A stretch of 64,000 nt of DNA, from assembly GCA_029257045.1 (NCBI GenBank), contig JARIDB010000179.1:1-64000 (forward strand), in the 5' to 3' direction. Shown here piece by piece: positions 53,132 through 62,485 of the stretch (position 1 is the stretch's first letter; each line of letters starts with the position of its first letter). The DNA is from Clostridium sp. (GTDB taxonomy: Bacteria; Bacillota; Clostridia; Clostridiales; Clostridiaceae). The position numbers and the translations under genes were made by a program. The notes under the pieces are model-generated. The model was given only the letters and a program-made list of their open reading frames with translations, was not told where the DNA came from and searched no databases.

Positions 53132-53881
53132 TCACTCCTTTATATAATTTAACATTTCTAGACTTTTAGGTTTTCTAGAATAATTTGAAGATATTAAAAA
53201 TGTAGTTACCTTACTTATATCTTTTTTTACCTCCTCATTAATATTTAATTTATGTATCTTATCCATAGGTGTATTCAAAAGGAATTTAATAGAATTATAA
53301 GCAGGCTTTGAAATATAAATACCATATTCTCTCTTACAATCTTCACATACCCCACCATAATCCGATAGGGATATGTAATTTGATACAGATAAACTTTTAC
53401 CACAATTAACACAATTATTAAGTCTTAACCCATATCCAGTTGCTTTTAGTAATCTAAGTTCAAAAGATCTTATTAAAACTTCATAATCTAAAGCGTTAGT
53501 ATCTAGCAAATACATACAAGTTAAAAAATCTCTAAATAAGTTATCATTAATATCGCCCTCTTCTACGCAGATATCTATAAGTTCGCACAAATAAGAAGAA
53601 TAAGTCAATTTATCTAGATTTTCTAATAAACTTTGAAAGGATTTCATTATTTTCCCCTCTTGAATATTATATAGATTTTTTCCTTTAAATAGGATAAATT
53701 CTCCATAGCATAAAGGTAAAGTAAGAGCTAATAATTTACTCTTACTTTTTCTTGATCCTTTTGCTATAGTAGTTATTTTCCCCAATTTATCTGTATATAA
53801 CCATACTAATTTATCATTTTCTTTAAATTCTTTAGTTTTTATAACTACTCCATTTATTTTATGTAGCGACAGGAAAACCAA
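53132..53881 (-). CDS. recO: DNA repair protein RecO
   Basis: A 249-residue recombination mediator. The N-terminal OB fold (INGVVIKTKEFKENDKLVWLYTDKLGKI) is followed by helices and a C-terminal zinc finger with CVNCGK and CEDC. The coordinates use TTG at 53881, but that codon directly follows AGGAG with no spacing. CTG at 53872, 9 bases further, has normal spacing and gives the start SLHKINGVVIKT, which looks more like known RecO. It begins 6 bases after the era stop codon. Confidence 0.9.
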   Translation of the reverse strand: MVFLSLHKINGVVIKTKEFKENDKLVWLYTDKLGKITTIAKGSRKSKSKLLALTLPLCYGEFILFKGKNLYNIQEGKIMKSFQSLLENLDKLTYSSYLCELIDICVEEGDINDNLFRDFLTCMYLLDTNALDYEVLIRSFELRLLKATGYGLRLNNCVNCGKSLSVSNYISLSDYGGVCEDCKREYGIYISKPAYNSIKFLLNTPMDKIHKLNINEEVKKDISKVTTFLISSNYSRKPKSLEMLNYIKE

Positions 53882-53887
53882 CTCCTT

Positions 53888-54778
53888 TTATTTAACTTTC
53901 TTATATCCTAATTCTTTTAAAAGGTTTTGGTTATCTCTCCACTCTTTTCTTACTTTAACCCATATCTTCAAGTTTACTTTTGCTCTTAGGAATCTTTCAA
54001 TTTCGTATCTTGCAGTCTCTCCAATTTTCTTTAGAGACTGACCATTCTTCCCTATTATTATTCCCTTATGAGAATCCTTTTCACAAAGCATATCAACTTC
54101 TATATGATAAGTTCCTATTTCATTTTGTTTCATTTGAATTATATCAACAGCAATACCATGAGGTATTTCATCTCTTAATGTTCTTAAAGCTTTTTCTCTT
54201 ATTATTTCTGATACTACAAACCTTTCTTGTACATCTGTTATCATATCGTCAGGATAGTACTTTGGTCCTTCTGGCATAATCCCAATCATAAGCTCTAATA
54301 ATTTATCAACATTTTTATTTTTCAAAGCTGATATTGGTATAATCTCTTTAAAATCTAATTCTTTTGAATAAAGCTTAAGAGTATTTACAAGTCTATCTTG
54401 TGTAAATTCATCAATTTTATTTACTACTAAGAAAATAGGTGCTTTTTGATTTTTTAAGGTTTCAATTATAAATTTATCTCCTCTACCAATTTCTTCTTCT
54501 GGATTAATTAGGAATAAGACTAAATCTACTTCTTTTATTGAATCCTTTGCAGAATTAACCATATATTCACCTAGTTTATGTTTTGGCTTATGTATTCCTG
54601 GTGTATCTACAAACACCAGTTGATGATTTTCTCCCGTTAATATAGTTTGAATATTATTTCTTGTTGTTTGTGGTTTATTTGAAACTATAGAAAGTTTCTC
54701 TCCCATTATTTGATTTAATAATGTTGATTTTCCTACATTTGGTCTTCCTACTATTGTTACGAATCCTGATTTAAACAT
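53888..54778 (-). CDS. era: GTPase Era
   Basis: A 296-residue GTPase needed for 30S ribosome assembly; it binds the 3' end of 16S rRNA. G1 is GRPNVGKST (about residue 11), G2 region [11 protein letters not shown]3 [11 protein letters not shown]4 NKID (about 122) and G5 SALKNKN. The C-terminal KH domain carries [18 protein letters not shown] at 54778 follows AGGAGG. It is followed by recO within a few bases, as in many Firmicutes. Confidence 0.97.
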   Translation of the reverse strand: MFKSGFVTIVGRPNVGKSTLLNQIMGEKLSIVSNKPQTTRNNIQTILTGENHQLVFVDTPGIHKPKHKLGEYMVNSAKDSIKEVDLVLFLINPEEEIGRGDKFIIETLKNQKAPIFLVVNKIDEFTQDRLVNTLKLYSKELDFKEIIPISALKNKNVDKLLELMIGIMPEGPKYYPDDMITDVQERFVVSEIIREKALRTLRDEIPHGIAVDIIQMKQNEIGTYHIEVDMLCEKDSHKGIIIGKNGQSLKKIGETARYEIERFLRAKVNLKIWVKVRKEWRDNQNLLKELGYKKVK

Positions 54779-54786
54779 ATTGCCTC

Positions 54787-55188
54787 CTAATTTTCTAAAT
54801 CTTTTTTAGTAAAAGCTCCCGGTAAAATTTCCCCAAAAGTTTTCACTATATAATCATCTTTGTTTTTTACTAGTATAATAGGAGTATTATCATTTTCCAC
54901 AAACTCCCCTATAACTTGCCTGCATATTCCGCATGGAGTTGTGTATGTTCTTGTATCTCCAACTATAGCTATAGCTTTTATAACTTTATTACCTTCTGAT
55001 ACCCCTTTAAATATAGCTGTTCTTTCTGCACAATTAGTCGCACCAAAGGATGCATTTTCTATATTACACCCTAAATATATATTATTATCTTCGAATAAAA
55101 CTGCGGCTCCTACTTTAAATTTAGAATATGGAACATAAGCTTTTTCTCTCACTTCTAAAGCCTTTTCTGCAAGAATTCTGTAATCCAT
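54787..55188 (-). CDS. cdd: Cytidine deaminase
   Basis: A 133-residue zinc enzyme of pyrimidine salvage. The first zinc motif is NCAERTAIF (Cys-Ala-Glu, about residue 52), the second [13 protein letters not shown] (about 85), and [15 protein letters not shown] is the family start. Length is normal for the homotetrameric type. ATG at 55188 follows GGAGGA. It stops 8 bases before era starts, so the two are co-transcribed. Confidence 0.95.
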   Translation of the reverse strand: MDYRILAEKALEVREKAYVPYSKFKVGAAVLFEDNNIYLGCNIENASFGATNCAERTAIFKGVSEGNKVIKAIAIVGDTRTYTTPCGICRQVIGEFVENDNTPIILVKNKDDYIVKTFGEILPGAFTKKDLEN

Positions 55189-55278
55189 TTTTAATCCTCC
55201 ATTTTAAAATTATTGTACTTTTTATTATAACATTATTTTTATAAATTTAAAACTTCCACATAAATATTTTAACAATTA

Positions 55279-55980
55279 TTATATATTAAATATTGTAAAT
55301 ATTAATAAAGTTAATAAACTTCCAAAAACAGCGCCAACAATCACCTCTAAAATAGAATGAATATCTGAATCCACTCTACTTTGCGCTGTTATAAATGCCA
55401 TTATAAAGCTTAGTACAATACAAATAGGATCTTCAGTTATTAATGATATAGCAGTAGCTAAAGAAAAGGATAATGCACTATGACCACTTGGCATCCCTCC
55501 TCTTAAAGGCGTTCCTTCACCAAATATTGCTTTTACTATTAGTGTAGCAATAGTTACTATAATTAGTGCAATTAAAATTGTATAAGGTTCTGAATTCTTT
55601 ATTTTGCCAATTAAGCTATATGATAAATCTGTTATCTTTTCTCCAAATATTATATATCCTACAATCAAAGAATTAATAGCTGCTATTAATACTGCACCTG
55701 CTGCTGCATTTTTTGCCTTTTTCGCTAAAGGATGATAATGATTAGTACTAGCATCAATTGTAGCTTCAATCGCTGTATTTATTATTTCAGTTACTATAAC
55801 AAAAACAATTGTAAGAGCTAAAATAAGAAATTCTAACTTGCTTATATCAAATATAAAACAAGCACTTAAAACAATTAGGGCAACAATTAAATGTATTTTC
55901 ATATTTCTTTCAGTTCTTGCTGTTTCAACAATACCCTCTATTGCATAATTAAAGCTTTCTACAAGCTTTTTTATCATCAT
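55279..55980 (-). CDS. dgkA: Undecaprenol/diacylglycerol kinase fused to PAP2 phosphatase
   Basis: A 233-residue membrane protein with two parts. The N-terminal DgkA domain (about 1-115) has FNYAIEGIVETARTERNMKIH and the catalytic EIINTAIEATIDASTN. The C-terminal PAP2 domain (about 150-230) has KAIFGEGTPLRGG, PSGHSALSF and QSRVDSDIHSILEV. In Bacillus DgkA phosphorylates undecaprenol and separate PAP2 proteins remove phosphates; here both activities may sit on one chain. ATG at 55980 is chosen because GGGGG overlaps the earlier ATG at 55989. It lies between ybeY and cdd. Confidence 0.88.
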   Translation of the reverse strand: MMIKKLVESFNYAIEGIVETARTERNMKIHLIVALIVLSACFIFDISKLEFLILALTIVFVIVTEIINTAIEATIDASTNHYHPLAKKAKNAAAGAVLIAAINSLIVGYIIFGEKITDLSYSLIGKIKNSEPYTILIALIIVTIATLIVKAIFGEGTPLRGGMPSGHSALSFSLATAISLITEDPICIVLSFIMAFITAQSRVDSDIHSILEVIVGAVFGSLLTLLIFTIFNI

Positions 55981-56001
55981 AAAAAGCATCCCCCTTATTA
56001 T

Positions 56002-56502
56002 TTATCTTGTTATATCTAATTTATTCAATATCTCTTCTTCTCTTTTTCTCATAATCTTCTTTTCCCCTTCTTCTATATGATCATAACCAAGTAAATGAAG
56101 TATGGAATGAACTACTAAGTAACAAACTTCTCTTTCATAGGAATGACCATATTCTTTACTTTGTTCTAAAGCTCTTTCTAATGATAAAACCATATCTCCA
56201 AGAACTAATTCTTCACCATCCTTAAAAGTTTCGTCAAATTGAAATCCTATGTACATATCTTTATATACTTTTCCTTCTTCATAATCTAACATAGGAAAAG
56301 ATAAAACGTCTGTCGATCTATCTATATTTCTTGTCTCTAAATTAATATCTCTAATTTCATCATCATTTACAAACAGTAAAGAAATCTGATACGGCATTTC
56401 CATAGCTTCCTCACTTAAAGCAAAATCACATACCTCAGATATTTTACTAATGAATTCTTCTGTAACTTCTAATTTCTCTTGTCTATTTTCTGCATATAAC
56501 AT
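56002..56502 (-). CDS. ybeY: Endoribonuclease YbeY
   Basis: A 166-residue zinc-dependent RNase involved in 16S rRNA 3' maturation and ribosome quality control. The metal motif [11 protein letters not shown] (about residues 127-137) is the family signature, preceded by VLSFPMLD and [14 protein letters not shown] at 56502 follows GGAGGA. It lies between yqfF and the dgkA-PAP2 gene, the usual Firmicutes order. Confidence 0.95.
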   Translation of the reverse strand: MLYAENRQEKLEVTEEFISKISEVCDFALSEEAMEMPYQISLLFVNDDEIRDINLETRNIDRSTDVLSFPMLDYEEGKVYKDMYIGFQFDETFKDGEELVLGDMVLSLERALEQSKEYGHSYEREVCYLVVHSILHLLGYDHIEEGEKKIMRKREEEILNKLDITR

Positions 56503-56524
56503 TTCATTATCCTCCTAAGTTAAT

Positions 56525-56556
56525 AGGAACTGTTTCAAACTTTTGATACAGTTCCT
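56525..56556 (-). terminator. Intercistronic hairpin between yqfF and ybeY
   Basis: AGGAACTGT and ACAGTTCCT arms with one internal mismatch enclose an AT-rich loop. The following leftward sequence (TATTAACTTAGG) has no real T run, so this is more likely a partial terminator or RNA-stability element than a full stop. Confidence 0.45.
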
Positions 56557-56561
56557 TATTT

Positions 56562-58613
56562 CTATTTTTTCTCTTTTGGATATTCAATCCTATGATGATA
56601 AATACCATCTAAAGATTTAAGGAAACACTTTTTTATAGTATCAATATCTTTTAATGTGAGATCACAATTTATTAATTGATTTGAATTTAACTTATCATTA
56701 ATTATATTGTTTACCATCTCTTCGATTTTTTCCTTAGTAGGCTCACTAATGGACCTTACAGAAGCTTCTACTCCATCAGCCAACATTAGTACCCCAGCTT
56801 CTTTAGTGTCTGGTATTGGTCCAGGATATCTAAAATCTTCTTCTTTAACCTCTTCTGGATTTTCCGAAGAATTTTTCATTTTATAATAGAAATATTTTAC
56901 CAAAGTAGTCCCATGATGTTGAACTATCATATCTTGAAGAATTTTAGGTATATTATATTCTTTAGCCATTTCTATTCCATCTTTAACATGAGATAAAATT
57001 ATCATTGTACTTAAATTAGGAGTTATTTTATCATGAGGATTTTCTTTCCCCATTTGATTTTCCCCAAAGAAATATGGTCTTTTTATTTTCCCAATATCAT
57101 GATAATAAGCTCCAACTCTTACTATAACAGGATTCCCTCCTATAGCTTCTGTAGCTGCTTCTGCTAAATTAGCAACCATTATACTATGATGATAAGTTCC
57201 TGGAGCCTCCATTAAAAGCTTTTTCATTAAAGGCTGATTTGGATTAGATAACTCCAAAAGCTTAATATTTGTAACTACATCAAATATAGATTCAAAAAAT
57301 GGTAGTAATCCTAAAGCTAATATACCTGAAACTAAAGCTCCAATAGCTGTATATGTTGTTCTAATTAATATCTCTTTTGTATTATTCGAAGATAATATAT
57401 TTGTTGCAAAAGTAAGGAGAGATACTACTATTGTTATATAAGCTGTGGCGTATATAATGTCATTTCTTTGCTGTACCTTTTTCAAAGATACAGTCCCTAA
57501 AATAACGCTTACTATTGAAATTAATATTACTATAGGGTCAAAGCCTATTATTATCGATATAAATATTATGTTAGTTAAATTAACAACCAAAGAAGCCCTA
57601 CTATCTATTAATATAGTTATTAACATAGCTCCACATAATACCGGTATTAAATAAGGTGACAGCATATTTGTACCTATTGCTATTAATAATGTTATTATAT
57701 TTATAACATTTATTAATAAAAGGTTTTTTTTACTTTTAAATACTTCTGGTAACTCTTTTCTTATATATTCTTTTTGAATTAGTAAAACTAATAGAATTAT
57801 TACTGTTATAGCTAGGAAGTTTGTTATAGAACCCTTTGTATTATCACCATTTAATAAACCTAATTCCTTCAATATATTTAATTGACTTTGAGTTACTGGT
57901 TCTCCTTCTTTTACTATAATTTGATTTTTCTTTATTATTTCTTTCTCAATAGATTTTTTTGCCTCTGATATTTTTTCTTCTGTTTTTTCTTTATCATAAA
58001 ATAAGTTAGGTTTTATTTGGGAATACGAAATTTCTTTTATAATATCTTCTAAATTTCTTTCATATCCATACTTCTCAATATTTGAATCTATTTTACCCTT
58101 GGCTATTTGTATATCCTCATAATTTCCATCTTGTATATTATCCTTATATACTAATTCTAATATATCTGAAATAGATTTATTCATATCGTTTAATTTTTCT
58201 TCACCTATATTTATTAAAGTAATATATTCTTCATCGGTTAACTTGAACTCTTCAATTGTTTTTACAGCTTCTAACTTTTCACTTTCTTCTTTAGAAGTAG
58301 CTTTTTCTAGTTTCATTTTTTCAAATAATCGTGAAACATTATATATTGATTGAGTCTTTACTTCACTTTTTTCTGTATATTTCTTATCAACTGTACTAAC
58401 TATTTGATCTATTTTGTCTTTAGTTGCCGCCTCATCAATAGTATCAATAGGAGCCTTTATATCTACAGCTGCAATTTCTCCTACAGTTAAATTATATTTC
58501 TTAGGTGCAACTACTGATAAAAGTAAAAATAATATTATTAAAAACTCTCCTATGTAAAGAAGCATATTTTTATATCTTTCATATTTAATTTTATTTTCTT
58601 TAAAAAATTTCAC
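56562..58613 (-). CDS. 7TM-HD family cyclic-di-AMP phosphodiesterase (PgpH/YqfF)
   Basis: A 683-residue membrane protein. A first membrane helix (about 17-38) is followed by a large extracellular 7TMR-HDED domain (about 40-260), then about seven spans. A cytosolic HD domain carries APGTYHHSIMVANLAEAA, VGAYYHDIGKI with the His-Asp pair near residue 508, and QHHGT. Homologues (PgpH) degrade c-di-AMP. The start is GTG at 58613, 6 bases after AAGGTG. In Bacillus phoH lies between yqfD and yqfF; here it is absent and yqfF follows yqfD by 27 bases. Confidence 0.9.
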   Translation of the reverse strand: MKFFKENKIKYERYKNMLLYIGEFLIILFLLLSVVAPKKYNLTVGEIAAVDIKAPIDTIDEAATKDKIDQIVSTVDKKYTEKSEVKTQSIYNVSRLFEKMKLEKATSKEESEKLEAVKTIEEFKLTDEEYITLINIGEEKLNDMNKSISDILELVYKDNIQDGNYEDIQIAKGKIDSNIEKYGYERNLEDIIKEISYSQIKPNLFYDKEKTEEKISEAKKSIEKEIIKKNQIIVKEGEPVTQSQLNILKELGLLNGDNTKGSITNFLAITVIILLVLLIQKEYIRKELPEVFKSKKNLLLINVINIITLLIAIGTNMLSPYLIPVLCGAMLITILIDSRASLVVNLTNIIFISIIIGFDPIVILISIVSVILGTVSLKKVQQRNDIIYATAYITIVVSLLTFATNILSSNNTKEILIRTTYTAIGALVSGILALGLLPFFESIFDVVTNIKLLELSNPNQPLMKKLLMEAPGTYHHSIMVANLAEAATEAIGGNPVIVRVGAYYHDIGKIKRPYFFGENQMGKENPHDKITPNLSTMIILSHVKDGIEMAKEYNIPKILQDMIVQHHGTTLVKYFYYKMKNSSENPEEVKEEDFRYPGPIPDTKEAGVLMLADGVEASVRSISEPTKEKIEEMVNNIINDKLNSNQLINCDLTLKDIDTIKKCFLKSLDGIYHHRIEYPKEKK

Positions 58614-58640
58614 GTTAATCACCTTCTACTCTTATTGTTT

Positions 58641-59780
58641 TTAGTAACCTATCGGAATATTATTTACTATATTTTGTTCAACTATAAATACTACATTTAC
58701 CTTTATTTGCTCTTCATTCTCATTATTTATGGTAATTACCTTATCCTTAATTTTAGCTTCTCTAGTTAAATTATTATAAAGAGATTCTTGTAATTCTTTT
58801 ACCGCGCTTTCAATAGCCTCTTCTTTTCTTAATTTTACTTCTACTTCTTCTTTCTCAAAGTATATAACTTTATTTAACATTTTGCTAGTCTCTTCTATTT
58901 TATCATATACCTCAAAATCTTTTATAGCTTTCTTGATATATATCTTTTTATCAAATAGCTTTAAATAAATGTCTTTATCTACATCGCCAGTTCTTTGAAG
59001 CTTTTTCCCATCAATAGTTGTTACCATGGATTTTTCATAAAAGGTATTAGCCATAACAACCCCCTCTGGAGCTACTTCATAAGGTTCTTCTAAACTTCCG
59101 TTTATACCTTCAATTAAAACATCTCCCACTTTTATTATATCTCCTATATGAACAGCTGACCTCCCTCTAAATGTATAAACTCTACTTACTTCCCCATCAA
59201 TTTTAGCAACTAAGTTCCCCTTTGCCGCTGACTTTATTGTAGGAGGGTTTATTTTTTCTTCAACATATATTTTTAAGGTTGATCCTTCAACTCTAGCTCT
59301 TGACCAAAGAATATCTCCATTTAAATTTTCTATTTGTTTTTCTATTTCCTTACCATTTACTTTCTTCTTTTTAATCCCAGGTTTAACACCTAAAAAGTAT
59401 AATTGTTGCCTTAATTCATATGGTGATACATTTTTTCTAGTATTTATTTCAATTCGCCAAACATAATTCGAGAGATAAAATAAAATTGTTATGAAAATAA
59501 AAGAGCCAATAACAAGAAAAACATTTCTTTTAATTCTTGAAAGTAAAAAAGCTAACCCTCTTCTCCCAATAATCTTACTCTTTCCATTTAGCCTTTTAAC
59601 CGAACTTTTAAGGATATTATAATCTTTATAATCTATAGTTACTCTTATAGTCGCAACATCTACTCTTTTAATATTTATAATCTTTACATTTTCATTCCAT
59701 AATATGTTTAAAATCCTTTCTGGATTTAAAACATTAATCTCAACTACTAATTTACCAGTATCAAATATACTTTCATTCAT
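58641..59780 (-). CDS. yqfD: Sporulation protein YqfD
   Basis: A 379-residue protein of the YqfD family (sigma-E regulon in Bacillus, function not defined). It has an N-terminal soluble domain, one membrane helix (about 88-108, VFLVIGSFIFITILFYLS), then a large domain outside with the family's WSRARVEGSTLKIYVEEKI and NPPTI segments and a second region with GVVMANTFYEKS. ATG at 59780 follows GAGGTA. It starts 2 bases after the yqfC stop codon. Confidence 0.9.
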   Translation of the reverse strand: MNESIFDTGKLVVEINVLNPERILNILWNENVKIINIKRVDVATIRVTIDYKDYNILKSSVKRLNGKSKIIGRRGLAFLLSRIKRNVFLVIGSFIFITILFYLSNYVWRIEINTRKNVSPYELRQQLYFLGVKPGIKKKKVNGKEIEKQIENLNGDILWSRARVEGSTLKIYVEEKINPPTIKSAAKGNLVAKIDGEVSRVYTFRGRSAVHIGDIIKVGDVLIEGINGSLEEPYEVAPEGVVMANTFYEKSMVTTIDGKKLQRTGDVDKDIYLKLFDKKIYIKKAIKDFEVYDKIEETSKMLNKVIYFEKEEVEVKLRKEEAIESAVKELQESLYNNLTREAKIKDKVITINNENEEQIKVNVVFIVEQNIVNNIPIGY

Positions 59781-59782
59781 AA

Positions 59783-60061
59783 CTATACCTCATAAGCTAT
59801 AGCCTTGAATTTTCCACTTATAGTAATGGTAGAATCTCCAATATATAATATTTCAAAGTTTTCCCCTTGAATGTTTAAAGCTTTTATTTTAGTATTTATT
59901 TTTATTAAATTTCTTTCAAAGAGTATTATTCCTTTATGATTCTCAATTGTTATCTCTTCATCACCTGTTATTGTTATTTTAGGTAAGCTCATAATTATAT
60001 CTTTAGGTATATCTAACTTTTCTGCTATAACTGCCCTACCCTTATCAATTCTGCTCAGCAT
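59783..60061 (-). CDS. yqfC: Sporulation protein YqfC
   Basis: A 92-residue protein of the YabP/YqfC family, paired with YqfD in endospore formers. It begins MLSRIDKGRAVIAEKLDIPKD and contains PKITITGDEEITIENHKGI and a beta-rich C-terminus. ATG at 60061 follows GGAGG. It heads the leftward group running to recO; mother-cell expression in sporulation is known for the Bacillus pair. Confidence 0.92.
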   Translation of the reverse strand: MLSRIDKGRAVIAEKLDIPKDIIMSLPKITITGDEEITIENHKGIILFERNLIKINTKIKALNIQGENFEILYIGDSTITISGKFKAIAYEV

Positions 60062-60497
60062 TACTTTCCTCCTATTAAATTTCTACTATATAGTACTTTA
60101 TGATAAAACTAGCAAGAAAATTACTACGGGTAATCTTTTATAAAATAAAAAAGCAAAAGGATAAACCTTTTGCTTTATTTATTAGTTAATATTCTTTAAT
60201 TCTTTAATCACTAAGTTAACCTTAGATTTTTAAATGTTATTACACCGAAAATGTAGCTTGTTTTTAATAATAACTTTTTCCATTAAACTACTGAGGAAGA
60301 CAACTTCGATAGGATATATTAACTATCTAATCTCCATTCCCTTAAATAAAGTACAAATGTATAAATACATTTCCCTTTGGTCAAATAACCTATAGTCCTC
60401 AACCTTAATATATTAAATATATTAATACTTATTGAAATTTTTAAGCTTCCAATAAAAGCCTTTCATCATAGCCTTAAAATTCTAATTCAAATAATTA
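60062..60497 (-). other. Gene-free structured region between rpsU and yqfC
   Basis: 436 bases with no plausible ORF. Read leftward it contains TTGACC-17-TACATT (60382-60354 area) and a 7-bp hairpin, AAATGTA / TACATTT (60355-60372). A GATAG / CTATC hairpin is enclosed by the long-range pairing TGAGGA / TCCTCA (60396-60401 with 60292-60297). There is also CTAAG / CTTAG, and finally a strong terminator at 60176-60143. This looks like an untranslated or non-coding transcript, but I do not recognise a known RNA family. Confidence 0.35.
60143..60176 (-). terminator. Terminator upstream of yqfC
   Basis: AAAGCAAAAGG / CCTTTTGCTTT with a 5-base loop followed leftward by a T run. It ends whatever transcript comes from rpsU or the gene-free region, and separates it from the yqfC operon. 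Confidence 0.88.
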
Positions 60498-60508
60498 CTA
60501 TTTGAATT
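60484..60508 (-). terminator. Hairpin at the end of rpsU
   Basis: A perfect 10-bp stem, AATTCAAATA with its complement and a 5-base loop, overlaps the rpsU stop codon. The following leftward T run is poor, so termination may be incomplete. Confidence 0.5.
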
Positions 60509-60674
60509 TTCTCTTTCTTGCAGCTTCTGATTTTTTCTTTTTCTTAACGCTTGGTTTTTCATAGTGTTCTCTCTTCCTGACTTCTGAAAGAACCCCAGCT
60601 CTTGCGCATTTTCTCTTAAATCTTCTTAACGCACTTTCAAGTGTTTCGTTTTCTCCAACTTTAATTTCTGACAT
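60498..60674 (-). CDS. rpsU: 30S ribosomal protein S21
   Basis: A 58-residue basic ribosomal protein needed for initiation. It reads [19 protein letters not shown] and continues [19 protein letters not shown], then a Lys/Arg-rich tail ending RKRKFK, matching S21 end to end. ATG at 60674 follows GGAGGGA. It has a near-consensus promoter upstream and a small hairpin in its leader. Confidence 0.96.
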   Translation of the reverse strand: MSEIKVGENETLESALRRFKRKCARAGVLSEVRKREHYEKPSVKKKKKSEAARKRKFK

Positions 60675-60693
60675 CTATTATCCCTCCCTCCGC

Positions 60694-60774
60694 TAGCTCA
60701 AATTAAATAATTTAACTCAGCTACGGGCTTAATAACACACGCTATATTATACAATAGGTCTGTTCTAAAGTCAA
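60694..60774 (-). promoter_or_regulatory. Promoter and leader hairpin of rpsU
   Basis: Minus strand: TTGACT (60774-60769) and TATAAT (60751-60746) are exactly 17 bases apart, close to perfect sigma-A. The leader then forms a bulged hairpin (TAGCT / AGCTA outer, AGTTAAA / TTTAATT inner, 60723-60694) just before the ribosome binding site, a position that could influence translation. Confidence 0.75.
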
Positions 60775-60795
60775 CTTATTAGGTAAAAAAACTCT

Positions 60796-61137
60796 CTAGC
60801 CTGGTGGCCATTTTAACTCTCTTTGTCCTAATACGTGAAAGTGAAGATGATTAACACTTTGACCTCCATCTTTTCCACAATTATTAACTATTCTGTATCC
60901 TGTATCACTTATATTAAACTCTTTTACTATTTTACTAATAACAGTAAAGATATGTGATATTATTTTTGAATTTTCTTCATTAATGTCATTAATATTTTCA
61001 ATATGAGTTTTAGGTATTACTAAAAAGTGAACTGGTGCTTCTTTGCTTATATCATGGAAGGCTAAAACCTTATCATCTTCATAAATTTTATTACTAGGGA
61101 TTTCTCCTTTTCCTATTTTACAAAAAATACAATCCAT
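60796..61137 (-). CDS. HIT family nucleotide-binding hydrolase
   Basis: A 113-residue protein of the HINT branch of the histidine triad family, which hydrolyses nucleoside phosphoramidates. It begins CIFCKIGKGEIPSNKIYEDD, and the triad HLHFHVLG lies near residue 97-104. Length is normal. ATG at 61137 follows GGTGAA. It ends only about 20 bases before the rpsU -35 box and lies 43 bases behind mtaB. Confidence 0.93.
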   Translation of the reverse strand: MDCIFCKIGKGEIPSNKIYEDDKVLAFHDISKEAPVHFLVIPKTHIENINDINEENSKIISHIFTVISKIVKEFNISDTGYRIVNNCGKDGGQSVNHLHFHVLGQRELKWPPG

Positions 61138-61180
61138 TTATTTCACCACCATTCCTAAATTAATAATACTTATAAATTTA

Positions 61181-62485
61181 TCAAACAAGTTTTGCTATAG
61201 CTATATCACTTAAGCAATCATTTATTTCTACTTCTACTATTTTACCATTTATATCACTACATTTGCAAGATACATTTACCTTTATATAATTCTCAGTATA
61301 TCCTTCATAGATGTCTTCTTTACCCTTAGCTTGACTTTCTATAAGTACAGTCATTTTTTCGCCTATAAGTCCTCTAATAAATGCTTCTTCATTTCTATTA
61401 TTTAAATCAATTAATTCTTTACTTCTTTTTTCTTTTATATTCCCATCAATTTGATTCGGCATACTTTCAGCTTTAGTTCCTTTCCTTGGACTAAACTTAA
61501 ATACATGAGTTTTTGTAAGTTTAATATCTTCTAGGAATTTATATGTTTTAGAAAACTCTTCTTCAGTTTCTCCTGGAAACCCAACAATAACATCTGTAGT
61601 TATTGAAACATCAGGCATTGTTTCTCTAAGTAAATCAACTGCTTCCTTATATTCCTTTGCCGTATATCTTCTATTCATTCTCTTTAAGGTACTATCACAA
61701 CCACTTTGAAGGGATAAGTGGAAATGAGGACATAATTTTTTAAAGCCCTTCATTTTTTCTATAACTTCAGGTGTAAAGAAAGCTGGTTCTATAGATCCTA
61801 TTCTAATTCTTTCTATACCATCAACATTTTCTATTTCTTCTATTATATTAATAAGGTTTATATTTCCTTCTAAATCTAATCCATAAGAAGCTGTATGAAT
61901 TCCAGATAATATTATTTCCTTAAATCCATGTTTTGCCAGACTCTTTACTTCTTCTATTATTTTATCAGGATCCTTTGAGCATACTGATCCTCTTGAATAT
62001 GGAATTATACAATACGTACAGAATCTATTACAACCATCTTGAATTTTTAAAAAGGCTCTTGTCTTATCTTGATATTCTTCTATATTAAGTTCTTCAAACT
62101 TTTTATTTTTAAGAACTCCTTCAACATGAACTTGTGCTTTTCCTTCATCTTTAGCCTTATTTACATAGTAGACAACATCCCCTTTGTTTCTTGTTCCTAA
62201 AACAACATCTACGCCAGGAATTTCTGCCACTTCATTAGGTGCCATTTGTGAATAACAACCAACTACTGCAATAGTAGAGTTTTCATTTAATCTTCTTGCT
62301 CTTTTTATTATTTGTCTTGATTTTTTATCTCCCATATTTGTAACAGTACAAGTGTTTATTACATATACATCTGCAATTTCATTAGAGTCAACAACTTCAT
62401 ATCCTTCTCTAATAAACTTTTCCGCCATAGCTTCTGATTCATATACGTTAACTCTACATCCTAATGTAGAAAATGCTACCTTCAT
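61181..62485 (-). CDS. mtaB: tRNA t6A37 methylthiotransferase MtaB
   Basis: A 434-residue radical SAM enzyme that adds a methylthio group to t6A37 of tRNA. The N-terminal UPF0004 domain has Cys ligands in STLGCRVNVYES, INTCTVT and VVGCYSQ. The radical SAM motif is CNRFCTYC (about residue 151), and the C-terminal TRAM domain begins near IGEKMTVLIES. STLGCRVN fits the MtaB subclass rather than MiaB or RimO. It overlaps the end of rsmE by one base. Confidence 0.95.
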   Translation of the reverse strand: MKVAFSTLGCRVNVYESEAMAEKFIREGYEVVDSNEIADVYVINTCTVTNMGDKKSRQIIKRARRLNENSTIAVVGCYSQMAPNEVAEIPGVDVVLGTRNKGDVVYYVNKAKDEGKAQVHVEGVLKNKKFEELNIEEYQDKTRAFLKIQDGCNRFCTYCIIPYSRGSVCSKDPDKIIEEVKSLAKHGFKEIILSGIHTASYGLDLEGNINLINIIEEIENVDGIERIRIGSIEPAFFTPEVIEKMKGFKKLCPHFHLSLQSGCDSTLKRMNRRYTAKEYKEAVDLLRETMPDVSITTDVIVGFPGETEEEFSKTYKFLEDIKLTKTHVFKFSPRKGTKAESMPNQIDGNIKEKRSKELIDLNNRNEEAFIRGLIGEKMTVLIESQAKGKEDIYEGYTENYIKVNVSCKCSDINGKIVEVEINDCLSDIAIAKLV

